A model generated the notes under the pieces. That model was not told the origin of the DNA, made no database searches, and saw only the letters and a list, made by a program, of their open reading frames with translations. A stretch of DNA of 64,000 bases from Paraglaciecola sp. L1A13 (GTDB taxonomy: Bacteria > Pseudomonadota > Gammaproteobacteria > Enterobacterales > Alteromonadaceae): positions 620,001-684,000 of the forward strand of contig NZ_CP047024.1 of assembly GCF_009796745.1 (NCBI RefSeq), in the 5' to 3' direction. The position numbers were made by a program, and so were the translations under genes. Below, in pieces: positions 1 through 11,604 of the stretch; positions within the stretch are counted from its first letter, which is position 1, and the number at the start of each line of letters is the position of its first letter.

Positions 1-327
1 GGACGGTTAAAATGAACAGCGATTTTCACGTTGCTCAGAAATCTGTTCTGCGGTGATAAATGGGGTTGGGGGAAATTAACTCAAGGTATTTTGTAAAAAA
101 ATTCGTATTTTTTTACCTAAAGTGCATTTATTTTTCATTTACAACGGTCTTTGGCTACTAAGCAGCGTATTTACCTGAGTTTTGACCTGCTCAACGAGAA
201 GGCTATCTGAGCCCCTTTTTAGAGGGATTACAGCACTTACCTTGAATATTACCAACCTTATACCAATCTAAAGAATATGAATAAGGCAGCACAATGCTGT
301 GTTGAACCTTAAAATTAGGAGTGAATT
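1..327. other. Gene-poor left edge
   Basis: I can assign no gene here. One plus-strand frame is open from base 3 to a stop at 54-56 and could be the last 17 codons of a truncated gene. One minus-strand frame is also open to the left edge. Neither has a recognisable motif. The stretch from about 60 to 300 is AT-rich and probably holds the promoter of the oxidoreductase gene that starts at 328. Confidence 0.4.
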
Positions 328-999
328 ATGGCTACCCCACTGAAAATCGATATTGTTTCTGATGTTTCTTGCCCGTGGTGCATCATTGGCTACAAAGCCC
401 TTGATGAGGCGTTAGGTAAATTGGAAGGTAAAGTGGTTGCGGATATTACTTGGCAACCCTTTGAGTTAAACCCAAATATGCCCCCTGAAGGGCAGGAAAT
501 CGTTGAGCACATCACCGAGAAGTACGGTATCAGTGTTGAGCAAAGCGAGCAAAACCGTGAAATGATTAAACAGCGTGGACTGGAAGTGGGTTATGCGTTT
601 GGTAATCGTGGCGGCGGTCGCATTTACAATACGTTTGATGCCCACAGGTTGTTGCACTGGGCTGAAGATGAAGGCAAGCAGACTGAGCTTAAGTTAGCCT
701 TGTTCGATTTGTACTTTAAACAAAGTGGTGATCCGAGTGATCACGCACAACTTCTGGCGGTAGTAGAAAGTGTTGGCCTTGATAAAGACGCAGCCAAAGC
801 GATACTCGATTCTGACAAGTTTACCCAAGAGGTGCGTGAAGCACAGCAGTTGTATCAAGCGAACGGTATTAGTTCGGTTCCTGCGGTGATTGTGAATAAT
901 AAGCACCTGATCAGCGGCGGCCAGCCTGTCGCTGTGTTTGAACAAGCGCTAGCGCAAATAGCGCAAGAAGCAGAAGCTGAAAATAGCGCCGAGGCGTAA
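328..999 (+). CDS. DsbA-family (FrnE-like) thiol oxidoreductase
   Basis: The 223-residue protein has a thioredoxin-fold start with the active-site motif CPWC at about residues 15-18, followed by a long helical insertion and a C-terminal VPAVIVNN cis-proline segment. This arrangement and length match the cytoplasmic FrnE/2-hydroxychromene isomerase-like branch of the DsbA family. There is no signal peptide, so it probably acts on thiols in the cytoplasm; its substrate cannot be read from sequence. An AGGAGTG ribosome site lies just before the ATG. The gene stands alone and is followed by a hairpin terminator. Confidence 0.85.
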   Translation: MATPLKIDIVSDVSCPWCIIGYKALDEALGKLEGKVVADITWQPFELNPNMPPEGQEIVEHITEKYGISVEQSEQNREMIKQRGLEVGYAFGNRGGGRIYNTFDAHRLLHWAEDEGKQTELKLALFDLYFKQSGDPSDHAQLLAVVESVGLDKDAAKAILDSDKFTQEVREAQQLYQANGISSVPAVIVNNKHLISGGQPVAVFEQALAQIAQEAEAENSAEA

Positions 1000-1025
1000 C
1001 GTTCAGCGCTAAACGCAATCATAAG

Positions 1026-1047
1026 AAAGAGCCTAGGCTCTTTTTTT
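1026..1047 (+). terminator. Terminator after FrnE-like gene
   Basis: A perfect palindrome (AAAGAGCC against GGCTCTTT, 1026-1043) runs into a T tract at 1041-1047, just downstream of the oxidoreductase stop codon. Confidence 0.75.
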
Positions 1048-1120
1048 ATGGGCGCGGGTTGCTAAACACATCGCTGGAAAAACGCGGCTGTGGCCATTGG
1101 ATTATGTAATAGGGGCCATG

Positions 1121-1149
1121 TATTAGGCGCTAGGTATTAGGGGCTAAGG
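1121..1149. repeat. Short imperfect tandem repeat
   Basis: Two adjacent near-copies of a 14-15 base unit (TATTAGGCGCTAGG, then TATTAGGGGCTAAGG) lie in the gap between two convergent genes. A weaker third copy may precede them near 1104. No function is apparent. Confidence 0.5.
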
Positions 1150-1216
1150 CGATAGGTTAACGGCAAATTTCACATCGTGTGCCTCGGCATTAACTCTGTC
1201 AGATTAGTGCGAGTTG

Positions 1217-2383
1217 TTATCCACCCGCCCAAGCCAATTTATACAATGCGATAATCTCGTCTTTGCTGACTAAGCGTGGATTATTGTTTGGTGAGCCAGA
1301 TGCCAAGGCTTGCTCAGCCATTAAGGGCAGGGCATTAAAAAACACCTCTTTTTGCACGCCAAATTCGGCCAAGCTCGGCACCTTTAAGGTTAAATTGATT
1401 AAACGTAATTGTTTGAGCAGCGCACCGTGTGCCAATTTTTCATCTTCAATATTGTCTATCAGTCCCATATGCAAGGCGCACTGGGCATATCGCTGGGGAG
1501 CACTGGCAATGGAGTATTCGGTGACGGTGGGCAGTAACATGGCATTACTCAAGCCATGTGGCACATGAAAATGCACCCCTAACGGGCGACTCATACCATG
1601 AACCAAGGCAACTGATGCGTTGGAAAAAGCAATACCCGCAAGGGTCGCACCAAGCATCACTGCCTCTCGCGCCGCTAAATCTTTTGCATCTTGGCAGGTG
1701 GTTAGCAAGTTTTGCCCGATTAGCTTCATTGCGGCTATCGCTTGCTGATCGCTAAAGAGATTGGCCTTACGACTCACATACGCCTCAATGGCATGGGTCA
1801 GGGCATCGATGCCGGTATCTGCGGCAATGCGTAGCGGTAAGCTTAGGGTTAACTCGTAATCTACTATTGCCGCCATGGGCATTAATCCTGGGCCCATACA
1901 CAACATTTTTTCATCCGTTTTAGCATCGGTAATAATAGTCGCTTGGGTAGCCTCTGAGCCAGTACCTGCGGTAGTGGGAATAGCAATGACGGGCATGCAG
2001 CGTATATTCACGGGGTTAGGCATTTTGTAGTCGCGCATTGTGCCACCATGGGTAGCCAATAGGGCAATCGCTTTGGCTGTATCGATGGCACTGCCGCCAC
2101 CTAGGGCTAACAAACAGTCGTATTTATCCTGACGGACTAATTCGACGGCCGGTAAGATTGAGTCTTCGCTTGGCTCGGCCATCGTGTCGCTAAATATGCC
2201 ATAACGTATTCCTTGTGCGCTTAACAATTCGGTAATTTTGTCTGTGTACCCTAGCGCTACCATAGTGCTGTCGGTAATAATGAAGGGATATTGACAGCCT
2301 AAGCTAACAAGGGTATCGGGCAATGCGTTAATCGCGCCGGCGCCAATCTGCATAATTTTTGGTAGGTTAATGGTGGCTGTCAT
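1217..2383 (-). CDS. Iron-containing alcohol dehydrogenase
   Basis: This is a 388-residue group III (iron-type) alcohol dehydrogenase, the usual length for the family. Visible landmarks are the nucleotide-binding GGGSAIDTAKA segment near residue 96, a TTAGTGSE stretch near residue 138, and the metal-binding histidine regions DALTHAIEAY and HGMSRPLGVHFHVPHG. It should interconvert an alcohol and an aldehyde or ketone with NAD(P); the substrate cannot be assigned. It is a single-gene unit convergent with the oxidoreductase gene. Confidence 0.88.
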   Translation of the reverse strand: MTATINLPKIMQIGAGAINALPDTLVSLGCQYPFIITDSTMVALGYTDKITELLSAQGIRYGIFSDTMAEPSEDSILPAVELVRQDKYDCLLALGGGSAIDTAKAIALLATHGGTMRDYKMPNPVNIRCMPVIAIPTTAGTGSEATQATIITDAKTDEKMLCMGPGLMPMAAIVDYELTLSLPLRIAADTGIDALTHAIEAYVSRKANLFSDQQAIAAMKLIGQNLLTTCQDAKDLAAREAVMLGATLAGIAFSNASVALVHGMSRPLGVHFHVPHGLSNAMLLPTVTEYSIASAPQRYAQCALHMGLIDNIEDEKLAHGALLKQLRLINLTLKVPSLAEFGVQKEVFFNALPLMAEQALASGSPNNNPRLVSKDEIIALYKLAWAGG

Positions 2384-2544
2384 AGAGTTAATACCTCAAT
2401 AAGTCCAGTACCTACGCTAACCCATCGTTAGCGTGAACGCCACTTACAACCGTATACTTGGTATTTTAAACACGAATGAATTGAGTGCGATTTTTAATGA
2501 TGTATGGGTTTCAGCAGGAGTAATATTTTCGAAAGTCTGCCATT

Positions 2545-2570
2545 AAAAAAGGAGCCGAGGCTCCTTTTTT
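2545..2570 (-). terminator. Terminator of the gltBD operon
   Basis: GGAGCC pairs with GGCTCC, flanked by A6 on one side and T6 on the other, so it can work in both orientations. It lies about 47 bases past the gltD stop on the minus strand. Confidence 0.75.
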
Positions 2571-2616
2571 ATCATTATGTGGGTCGTATCAAATAAGGCT
2601 AAACGGCCAAATAGTC

Positions 2617-4047
<1,431 letters not shown>

Positions 4048-4051
4048 CTAC

Positions 4052-7000
4052 TTATTGGGCCTGAATGCTAAGTTCTGCTGATGAGCGACTGATGTGCCCC
4101 AACAAATTTTTCACATTACTGGTCTTAGGCTTAATTAAGCGGAATTTAGTTAACACTTCATTGAAGTTATTGAGTAAGCCCATGGCGAACTCGCTACCTG
4201 TTTCTTCATAGTGTTGATTGATTAGGCCACGTAAGTGCTCAGACAAGATAACCTTGTCTTCAATGCCCATAATTTCCACTAGTTCAGGGTTAATACGATG
4301 CTCAATATCGTCTAATTCATCCAGAATATAAGCAAAACCACCTGTCATACCGGCACCAAAGTTAACACCTACGGCGCCTAATACGGCAACGATACCGCCT
4401 GTCATATATTCACAAGCATTATCACCTGTGCCTTCAACAACGGCCACGGCACCTGAGTTACGTACAGCAAAACGCTCACCAGCACGCCCTGCGGCGAACA
4501 ATTTACCGCCGGTAGCTCCGTACAAGCAGGTGTTACCCATAATCGCGCTGACGTGTGGGTCAAAGGTGATATTCGTGGGGTTACTGATAACAAGCTTACC
4601 GCCTGTCATACCTTTACCCACGTAATCGTTGGCGTCGCCTACTAGGTGCATTTCAAGGCCACCTGCGTTCCATACACCAAAGCTTTGACCGACTGTACCG
4701 GTAAGGTGAATGTTAATAGGCGCGTCACTCATACCTTGGTTGCCATGTATTTGTGCGATAGCGCCAGATAACATCGCACCCACTGAACGGTCAGTGTTGC
4801 GTACGGGGTATTTCAGCGATGCCCCACGTAATGAAGCAATGGCAGACTGCGCATCATTCAAAATCTGTAAGTTCAAGTCGCCTTTATCCAATGGATTATT
4901 CGCACTTTGTGAACAGAACAGTTTGGTGTGCAATCCGGCTTTAGGCTTAGCCAATATCGGACTAAGGTCTAGCTGGTTTTGCTTAGCCGTTACGCCAGGC
5001 AAAATTTCTAGTAACTCGGTACGGCCAATCAAATCGTCAAGCTTAGTGACGCCAAGTGATGCCATGATCTCGCGCACTTCTTGGGCGATAAACTTAAAGT
5101 AGTTCATCACCATGTCGGGTAAACCAATGAAGTAGTTTTCCCGTAATTTTTCGTCTTGTGTTGCTACGCCTGTCGCACAGTTGTTCAGGTGGCAAATTCG
5201 TAGGTATTTACACCCAAGCGCCACCATAGGACCAGTGCCAAAACCAAAGCTCTCAGCCCCTAAAATAGCGCCTTTGATAACATCAAGACCGGTTTTAAGG
5301 CCGCCATCAGTTTGTACGCGTACTCTGTGGCGTAAACCGTTTTCCACAAGGGCTTGCTGCGTTTCTGCTAGGCCAAGTTCAAACGGACTACCCGCATACT
5401 TAACCGAGGTTAACGGACTTGCACCTGTGCCGCCGTCGTAGCCAGAGATAGTGATTAAATCGGCATAAGCTTTTGCCACGCCAGTCGCTATGGTTCCTAC
5501 GCCAGGTTCAGACACTAACTTGACTGATATTTGCGCTTTAGGATTAACTTGTTTTAAGTCAAAAATAAGCTGCGCTAAATCTTCAATCGAATAAATATCG
5601 TGATGAGGCGGAGGTGAAATAAGCGTTACACCAGGCACGGCAAAACGCAGTTCAGCAATATACTTATTGACTTTGTCGCCGGGTAATTGACCACCTTCAC
5701 CGGGCTTAGCACCCTGGGCCACCTTGATCTGAATAACGTCAGCATTCACTAAGTAATGAGGTGTTACCCCAAAACGACCAGAAGCAACCTGCTTGATCTT
5801 AGAGTTTTTCTCGGTGTTGAAACGTGCTGGATCTTCGCCGCCTTCCCCTGAGTTTGATTTACCACCAAGGCGGTTCATCGCAATCGCTAAGGCTTCATGA
5901 GCCTCAGGGCTAAGGGCGCCAATAGACATCGCGGCAGTATCAAAGCGTTTGAATAAATCTTCTGCTGGTTCTACTTCGCTGATATCAATAGCTGGGCTTT
6001 CCGCCTTTAAAGCAAATAAATCGCGGAAATGACTCGGCGAGCGTTCATTTACTAGTGTGCTAAATACGCGGTAATCATCGTACTTACCACTGACAACCGC
6101 TTTTTGTAAGCTGGTGACTACGTCTGGGTTGTAGGCGTGATACTCGCCGCCGTGTACGTATTTTAATAAACCGCCATGCTCAACAGGCTTGCGCTTTAAC
6201 CATGCTACACGACTTAAGTTGATTTGATCTTGTTCAAAATCTTTGAAACCAGCCCCTTGAAGACGACTTGGTACGCCTTGGAAGCAAAGCTTAGTCACAT
6301 CACTGTTGATACCGATGGCTTCAAATAATTTTGAGCTACGGTAACTGGCTACTGTGCTAATCCCCATCTTAGACATGATCTTGTACAGACCTTTATTGAT
6401 GCCTTTACGATAGTTCAATACGGCTTGCATGGCGGTAATGCCAAGCTCGCCTTTGTCGACCATTTGCTCAATGGTTTCGTAGGCTAAGAACGGATAAACA
6501 GCCGTTGCCCCTAAACCAATCAGTACCGCAAAGTGATGCGGGTCACGGGCAGATGCGGTTTCAATGACAATGTTGGCATCGCAGCGCAATGATTTATCAA
6601 TTAGGCGACGCTGAACGGCACCCACAGCCATGGCTGCTGGAATGGTTAATCGATTAGCTTTTACATTACGGTCAGATAAAATAACGAACGCGGCATGCTT
6701 TGTTTTAACTAAATATTCAACTTCGTTACAAATACGCAAGATGGCTTTTTTCAGGCCTTCTTCTGGTTTGTAATTTAGGTCAACGACCTCAGAGTAGTAG
6801 TACTCTGAATCGAATTCACGTAGTTGTTTTAAGTCTGTATATATTAAGACTGGCGAGTCGAAAAGCACGCGATGTGCATAGCCTGATGTTTCACTAAATA
6901 CGTTTTGTTCGCGGCCAATACAAGTAGCCAACGACATAACGTGAGTTTCACGCAAGGGATCGATTGGCGGATTAGTGACTTGAGCGAACTGCTGACGGAA

Positions 7001-8518
7001 GTAATCATATATGGTGCGTTGCTTCGATGACAGCACAGCCATTGGGGTGTCGTCACCCATGGAGCCTACGGCTTCTTGACCGTCTTTTGCTAATACCTTA
7101 ACGATTTGCTGCAGCTCTTCGTAGCTGTAAGCAAAAAGTTTGTGGTATGTAGCCATCATGGTGTCATCAAACACGCGCTGACCAATCAATGAAGCATCGC
7201 ATTCTTCAACAGGTAACAGGCGACGAATGTTTTTGTCGATCCATTCCCGATAAGGGTGGCGACTTTTGAGCTCTTCGTCAATCTCGTTAGAGCGCCAGAT
7301 TTTACCTGTGTAAGTGTCTACGGCAAGCATTTCGCCAGGTCCTACACGGCCCTTTTCAACCACGTCTTCAGGTTTGTAATCCCAAATACCAATTTCTGAG
7401 GCAAGCGTGATCAAACCGTCTTTAGTTATAACGTAACGTGCTGGACGCAGACCATTACGGTCTAGGTTACACGCAACGTGACGACCGTTGGTTAATACAA
7501 TACCGGCCGGGCCATCCCAAGGCTCCATGTGCATAGAGTTAAACTCGTAAAACGCGCGTAACGCGTCGTCCATGGTGCTGTTATTTTGATATGCAGGTGG
7601 CACTAATAAACGCATAGCGCGGAATAAATCCATACCGCCAGCAAGGAAGAGCTCAAGCATATTATCTAATGAAGATGAATCTGACCCTTCAGTGTTAACA
7701 AACGGCGCCGCATCGGCTAAATCAGGTAATAAGGGGGTAACAAATTTGCTGCTACGGGCCTGCGCCCAATCACGGTTACCGCGAATAGTGTTAATTTCGC
7801 CATTATGAGCCAAAAAGCGGAATGGCTGTGCCAATGGCCACTTAGGTAAAGTGTTGGTAGAAAAACGTTGGTGGAACACGCAAATAGCGGATTTCATGCG
7901 CTCATCGGCTAAGTCTAAATAGAACTTAGGCAAATCTTTGGGCATGACTAGGCCTTTATAGATAGTCACCAACGTAGACAAACACGCGATGTAAAATTCG
8001 CTGTCTTCGCTCATCCGCTTTTCAGCACGGCGACGCGCCATAAATAAGCGGCGTTCTAGGTCTCGCTTGCGCCATCCAGAGGGTGCATTAACGAAAACCT
8101 GTTCAATTTGAGGTACACCAGAAGCAGCCAGATCGCCTAGCACTGAATGGTCAGTAGGTACCACGCGCCATCCAGCAACGCCGAGTGTTTCGCGTTCTAA
8201 TTCTTCATTTAATATTTTACGGCCTTGTGCCGCTAAGGTTTCGTCCTGATTTAGGAATATCACCCCAACACCGTATTTTTTACTTAACTTCCAGCCATTC
8301 TCTTCGGCTATTTCTTTAAAGAACGCATCCGGTTTTTGAAGTAGCAAGCCACAACCATCTCCGGTTTTACCGTCAGCGGCAATACCGCCACGGTGCTGCA
8401 TGCGATCCAATCCTTCAATTGCGGTAATGACAAGCTTGTGGCTGGCTTCACCCTGGGTATGGGCGATTAAACCAAATCCACAGTTGTCTTTGGAATCATT
8501 AGGATTATATAAACTCAT
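4052..8518 (-). CDS. gltB: Glutamate synthase (NADPH) large subunit
   Basis: The 1488-residue alpha subunit makes two glutamates from glutamine and 2-oxoglutarate. The N-terminal glutaminase is an Ntn hydrolase whose nucleophile is Cys13 in NCGFGL, so a 12-residue propeptide must be removed, shorter than the 42 residues in E. coli. The central and FMN-binding synthase domains follow, with GGKSNSGEGGED and the 3Fe-4S site CKYLRICHLNNC (C-x5-C-x4-C). The C-terminal GXGXG beta-helix contains many GG turns. It is the first gene of gltBD and lies upstream of and divergent from arcB, close to the E. coli neighbourhood. Confidence 0.97.
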   Translation of the reverse strand: MSLYNPNDSKDNCGFGLIAHTQGEASHKLVITAIEGLDRMQHRGGIAADGKTGDGCGLLLQKPDAFFKEIAEENGWKLSKKYGVGVIFLNQDETLAAQGRKILNEELERETLGVAGWRVVPTDHSVLGDLAASGVPQIEQVFVNAPSGWRKRDLERRLFMARRRAEKRMSEDSEFYIACLSTLVTIYKGLVMPKDLPKFYLDLADERMKSAICVFHQRFSTNTLPKWPLAQPFRFLAHNGEINTIRGNRDWAQARSSKFVTPLLPDLADAAPFVNTEGSDSSSLDNMLELFLAGGMDLFRAMRLLVPPAYQNNSTMDDALRAFYEFNSMHMEPWDGPAGIVLTNGRHVACNLDRNGLRPARYVITKDGLITLASEIGIWDYKPEDVVEKGRVGPGEMLAVDTYTGKIWRSNEIDEELKSRHPYREWIDKNIRRLLPVEECDASLIGQRVFDDTMMATYHKLFAYSYEELQQIVKVLAKDGQEAVGSMGDDTPMAVLSSKQRTIYDYFRQQFAQVTNPPIDPLRETHVMSLATCIGREQNVFSETSGYAHRVLFDSPVLIYTDLKQLREFDSEYYYSEVVDLNYKPEEGLKKAILRICNEVEYLVKTKHAAFVILSDRNVKANRLTIPAAMAVGAVQRRLIDKSLRCDANIVIETASARDPHHFAVLIGLGATAVYPFLAYETIEQMVDKGELGITAMQAVLNYRKGINKGLYKIMSKMGISTVASYRSSKLFEAIGINSDVTKLCFQGVPSRLQGAGFKDFEQDQINLSRVAWLKRKPVEHGGLLKYVHGGEYHAYNPDVVTSLQKAVVSGKYDDYRVFSTLVNERSPSHFRDLFALKAESPAIDISEVEPAEDLFKRFDTAAMSIGALSPEAHEALAIAMNRLGGKSNSGEGGEDPARFNTEKNSKIKQVASGRFGVTPHYLVNADVIQIKVAQGAKPGEGGQLPGDKVNKYIAELRFAVPGVTLISPPPHHDIYSIEDLAQLIFDLKQVNPKAQISVKLVSEPGVGTIATGVAKAYADLITISGYDGGTGASPLTSVKYAGSPFELGLAETQQALVENGLRHRVRVQTDGGLKTGLDVIKGAILGAESFGFGTGPMVALGCKYLRICHLNNCATGVATQDEKLRENYFIGLPDMVMNYFKFIAQEVREIMASLGVTKLDDLIGRTELLEILPGVTAKQNQLDLSPILAKPKAGLHTKLFCSQSANNPLDKGDLNLQILNDAQSAIASLRGASLKYPVRNTDRSVGAMLSGAIAQIHGNQGMSDAPINIHLTGTVGQSFGVWNAGGLEMHLVGDANDYVGKGMTGGKLVISNPTNITFDPHVSAIMGNTCLYGATGGKLFAAGRAGERFAVRNSGAVAVVEGTGDNACEYMTGGIVAVLGAVGVNFGAGMTGGFAYILDELDDIEHRINPELVEIMGIEDKVILSEHLRGLINQHYEETGSEFAMGLLNNFNEVLTKFRLIKPKTSNVKNLLGHISRSSAELSIQAQ

Positions 8519-9131
8519 TGGCGTAACTCCTTCAACCGACGACTGGTAAGGTTGTGTTTTAGATTACTGCTGTATTTTATTTAACGCTCACGGGCAATCT
8601 TTGGCACACAAAAAAGCGGCCGAACTGCGCCATGTCACGCTATGTATTCTTGTCGTTTTTATTATTGGGGATACCAGTCGAGTATCGAATATTTATACTA
8701 AGCAGGCCTTACAAAATACCGAGATAAAATATATAAATCAATTCAGAAGTGCGAACTTGCTGGAAAAAACCTTAGAATAGGTTGATGTATTTACATTATT
8801 TTAATATTAATCAATGGTTTAAAGGTCATTCATTTACTTAGTTATATTCTATGAAAGAATCGTAGTTTAGAGCGTCAATTGTTAATAAATAGTTAAGGTC
8901 AGCTGCTGTGAACAGCTATTAAATGGTTTTTGTTAGAATAATTATTTAAAAAAAGTGCATAAAAAGTAAATTTGAGTAGGCAGACATCGCGTTAAATAGG
9001 CATTCTTTACAAGAAATATATGGATTGCGTGGGAAATTGGCAAGGCAACTTTGCATTATCTGTTGACCCTGCGAACGAACTTGCTAGCATGTCGCGCTCA
9101 TAGACATCTGTTCAAAATATGGAATCATTGC
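8519..9131. other. Divergent gltB/arcB intergenic region
   Basis: About 610 AT-rich bases separate the gltB and arcB starts. It must carry the promoters of both genes. I found no coding frame with a recognisable product. The one motif I can name is an ArcA-like direct repeat, listed separately. A small inverted repeat (AGCTG, 7-base loop, CAGCT) lies at about 8901-8917. Confidence 0.6.
8880..8896 (+). promoter_or_regulatory. Candidate ArcA box upstream of arcB
   Basis: TGTTAA at 8880-8885 and AGTTAA at 8891-8896 form a direct repeat with an 11-base start-to-start spacing. ArcA boxes are built from TGTTA-type direct repeats with about this spacing. The position, about 235 bases before the arcB start, would allow autoregulation of the Arc system or control of gltB. 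AT-rich DNA makes chance matches common, so this is tentative. Confidence 0.3.
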
Positions 9132-11477
9132 ATGCAGCGTCAAGAGTCAGTAGAACCTTGGGCCCTTAGATTTGCCCAGTTTATCAATCGTTTTGGCACA
9201 CTGCGGGTCAGCGTGTTGTTCGTATTCCTCACCCTTGTTTTCACCATGACAGGCACCTATTTTCTACGCATATATATTATCGGCGACGTCAAACTCGAAG
9301 ATTTTATGAGCGCAATTATACTGACCATTGTCAGCGCGCCTTGGGTACTGTTTTTCTTCAGTGAACTCGTGAAGCAGCTTGAGCGTTCCAGAGGGCATCT
9401 AGCCGAAGCTGTGACGCAATTGGAGCGCCTACGAGAAGAAGATATTATTCTTAGCCGAGAGCTACAAAATAATATCAAACAGCTTAATTACGAGATAGAG
9501 CAGCGCAAAAATGCGCAGGCAGAACGTGAAAATGTATTTGTTGAATTGGAAAACGAAATAAAAGAGCGGGCTGAAAAAGAGGCGCAAGCACTGCGTTTAT
9601 CTACTTTGTTGCGCTCCATCATTGATGCCTCTCCTGATTTAATTTATTACCGCAATGAAGAAGGCCAATTTGCAGGTTGTAACCGCGTCGCGGAACAGAT
9701 GACTGGACACACTGAAGCAGAGCTGATTGGCCTTACACCTCATGAAGTGTGGGAAGAAGAATTGGCTCGTCAGGTAGCGGCAAGTGATCAGGAAGTCTTA
9801 GAGAAAAATATCAGTATCACCGAGGAAATTTGGTTACGTTTTGCGGATGGTCGCAGAGGCTATTTCGAAATGCGCAAAGTACCTTTTTATGCAGAAGATG
9901 GTACGCGTTTAGGTTTATTGGCATTTGGCCGTGATATCACTGAACGTAAACAAGCTGAGAATATTGTTGCCAAGGCCAGTAAAGATAAAACCAAGTTTAT
10001 TGCTACAATAAGCCACGAGTTACGTACACCGCTAAACGGTATTGTTGGGCTAAGTCGCATGTTACGCGATACCAAGCTGGATAAAGAGCAATTTGCTTGG
10101 GTAAGTACGATTTATGCTAGTGGCATTACCTTAGGTAATATCTTTAACGATATCATTGATATAGACCGCATGGGCCGTGACAAACTTGAATTGTCGTTAA
10201 AAACGGTATCGATTAAAGATTTCACTGAAGAACTCAGCAGTATTATTAAATTGCTGGCGGCAGATAAAAATCTTGCGTTCGACACAGAAATTCGCGAGCC
10301 GTTACCTGATTTTGTAGAAGTCGATGGCACGCGCTTAAGGCAGATTTTATGGAATTTACTGTTTAATGCGGTCAAATTTACGCAAAAAGGCAGGGTGAGT
10401 CTCAGCGTCGAAGCGCATACCACAGGGGATGGCATTAGCCACGTAAAATTCCGTGTTGGGGATACGGGCGTCGGTATTCCGCAAACTGAATTAGATAAAA
10501 TATTCGCCATGTATTACCAGGTTAATTTGCCTGAACATCAAAGCGCCACCGGTACCGGTATCGGACTGGCAATTTGTCAGCAGATGGTGTCGTTAATGCA
10601 TGGTGACATTAAAGTTAGTAGCGAAATAGGTAAAGGCACGTGTTTCACGGTTGAGTTGCCGTTGCCTATAAGCAAACGTCCCATGCAGGTTGAAGAATTG
10701 CAGGTTCGGGGCCTGAATATACTTTTGGTTGAAGATATCGAACTAAATGTGATGGTCGCCAAAGCATTACTTGAGAAGCTAGAACAACATGTGGATGTTG
10801 CCATGACAGGTTCTGAAGCGATTCAAATGGTGCGTGACAAGCAATACGACTTGATACTGCTCGATATTCAGTTACCTGATATGACCGGGTTTGATGTGGC
10901 GAGCACCCTGCACGAGGAAGGTTTGGTTGAGCAAACGAGTATAGTGGCTTTGACCGCTAACGTAATTAAACGCCGTCAAGAGTATCTTGATAGTGGCATG
11001 GACGACGTTATCGCAAAACCTGTTAAGAAAAGCAGAATTATCGAAGTATTTAATTCACTCTTCAGTGAGCACTCTTATGAGTCTCATAAACCTAAAGATG
11101 AAGAGCAAGATAGCGAGTTAGACGCCATTCTTGATTTAGACTTGCTGCAAACGCTGGTGGATACCATAGGTCACGAAATGGTCAGCACCAGTGTAAAAGT
11201 GTTCGAAGAAAATATGCCGGTTTATTTAGAAATATTACAGCTTAGTTTAAGTGCCAATGAAAAAGATGAGGTCTGCTCACAAGCCCATAAAATTAAAGGA
11301 GCAGCAGGCTCTGTGGGTTTAGCGCGCGTGCAGAAAATTGCTAACCAAATACAGCAGGGCGATCACCCTGCTTGGTGGCAAAATGTACATGACTGGGTTG
11401 AAGAACTAACGTTTGCCGCCGATCAAGATATGCAAAAACTCAGCAGTTGGTTAATGAAACAAGACATTGATGATTAA
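9132..11477 (+). CDS. arcB: Aerobic respiration control sensor kinase ArcB
   Basis: This is a tripartite hybrid histidine kinase with two N-terminal membrane segments (about 20-42 and 55-75), a coiled-coil linker, a PAS domain, HisKA/HATPase, a receiver and an HPt domain. The predicted phosphorelay residues are His295 (SHELRTPL), Asp578 (LLDIQLPD) and His719 (AHKIKGAAG). The E. coli ArcB counterparts are His292, Asp576 and His717, so the architecture matches almost residue for residue. It would sense quinone redox state and signal to ArcA, which is not in this window. I chose the ATG at 9132 because it aligns with ArcB; an upstream in-frame codon at 9051 would add 27 residues. The neighbouring gltB also fits the E. 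coli context. Confidence 0.93.
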   Translation: MQRQESVEPWALRFAQFINRFGTLRVSVLFVFLTLVFTMTGTYFLRIYIIGDVKLEDFMSAIILTIVSAPWVLFFFSELVKQLERSRGHLAEAVTQLERLREEDIILSRELQNNIKQLNYEIEQRKNAQAERENVFVELENEIKERAEKEAQALRLSTLLRSIIDASPDLIYYRNEEGQFAGCNRVAEQMTGHTEAELIGLTPHEVWEEELARQVAASDQEVLEKNISITEEIWLRFADGRRGYFEMRKVPFYAEDGTRLGLLAFGRDITERKQAENIVAKASKDKTKFIATISHELRTPLNGIVGLSRMLRDTKLDKEQFAWVSTIYASGITLGNIFNDIIDIDRMGRDKLELSLKTVSIKDFTEELSSIIKLLAADKNLAFDTEIREPLPDFVEVDGTRLRQILWNLLFNAVKFTQKGRVSLSVEAHTTGDGISHVKFRVGDTGVGIPQTELDKIFAMYYQVNLPEHQSATGTGIGLAICQQMVSLMHGDIKVSSEIGKGTCFTVELPLPISKRPMQVEELQVRGLNILLVEDIELNVMVAKALLEKLEQHVDVAMTGSEAIQMVRDKQYDLILLDIQLPDMTGFDVASTLHEEGLVEQTSIVALTANVIKRRQEYLDSGMDDVIAKPVKKSRIIEVFNSLFSEHSYESHKPKDEEQDSELDAILDLDLLQTLVDTIGHEMVSTSVKVFEENMPVYLEILQLSLSANEKDEVCSQAHKIKGAAGSVGLARVQKIANQIQQGDHPAWWQNVHDWVEELTFAADQDMQKLSSWLMKQDIDD

Positions 11478-11496
11478 TCCTCAAAGAGCTTCTTTT

Positions 11497-11523
11497 AAGG
11501 TAGATTACGCCCGTAATCTACCT
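11497..11523 (+). terminator. Hairpin after arcB
   Basis: A perfect 13-base inverted repeat (AAGGTAGATTACG, two-base centre, CGTAATCTACCTT) follows the arcB stop by about 20 bases. It lacks a strong T tract, so termination efficiency is uncertain. Confidence 0.5.
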
Positions 11524-11571
11524 TATCGACCACGCTAAATATAACAAGGTGAGTATAAGCATAAATATAGC

Positions 11572-11600
11572 TTGTGCCGACCGGCCAGTTTATATACAAT
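11572..11600 (+). promoter_or_regulatory. rpsF operon promoter
   Basis: A -35 element TTGTGC (11572-11577) and a -10 element TACAAT (11595-11600) are separated by 17 bases and followed by a GC-rich discriminator, TCGCGCCG. The same -10 and discriminator string precedes rplU at 16927. Confidence 0.72.
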
Positions 11601-11604
11601 TCGC

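Noticed and set aside
1..56. Tail of an upstream gene on the plus strand
   Set aside because: Only 17 codons are visible, with no recognisable motif; it cannot be told from chance.
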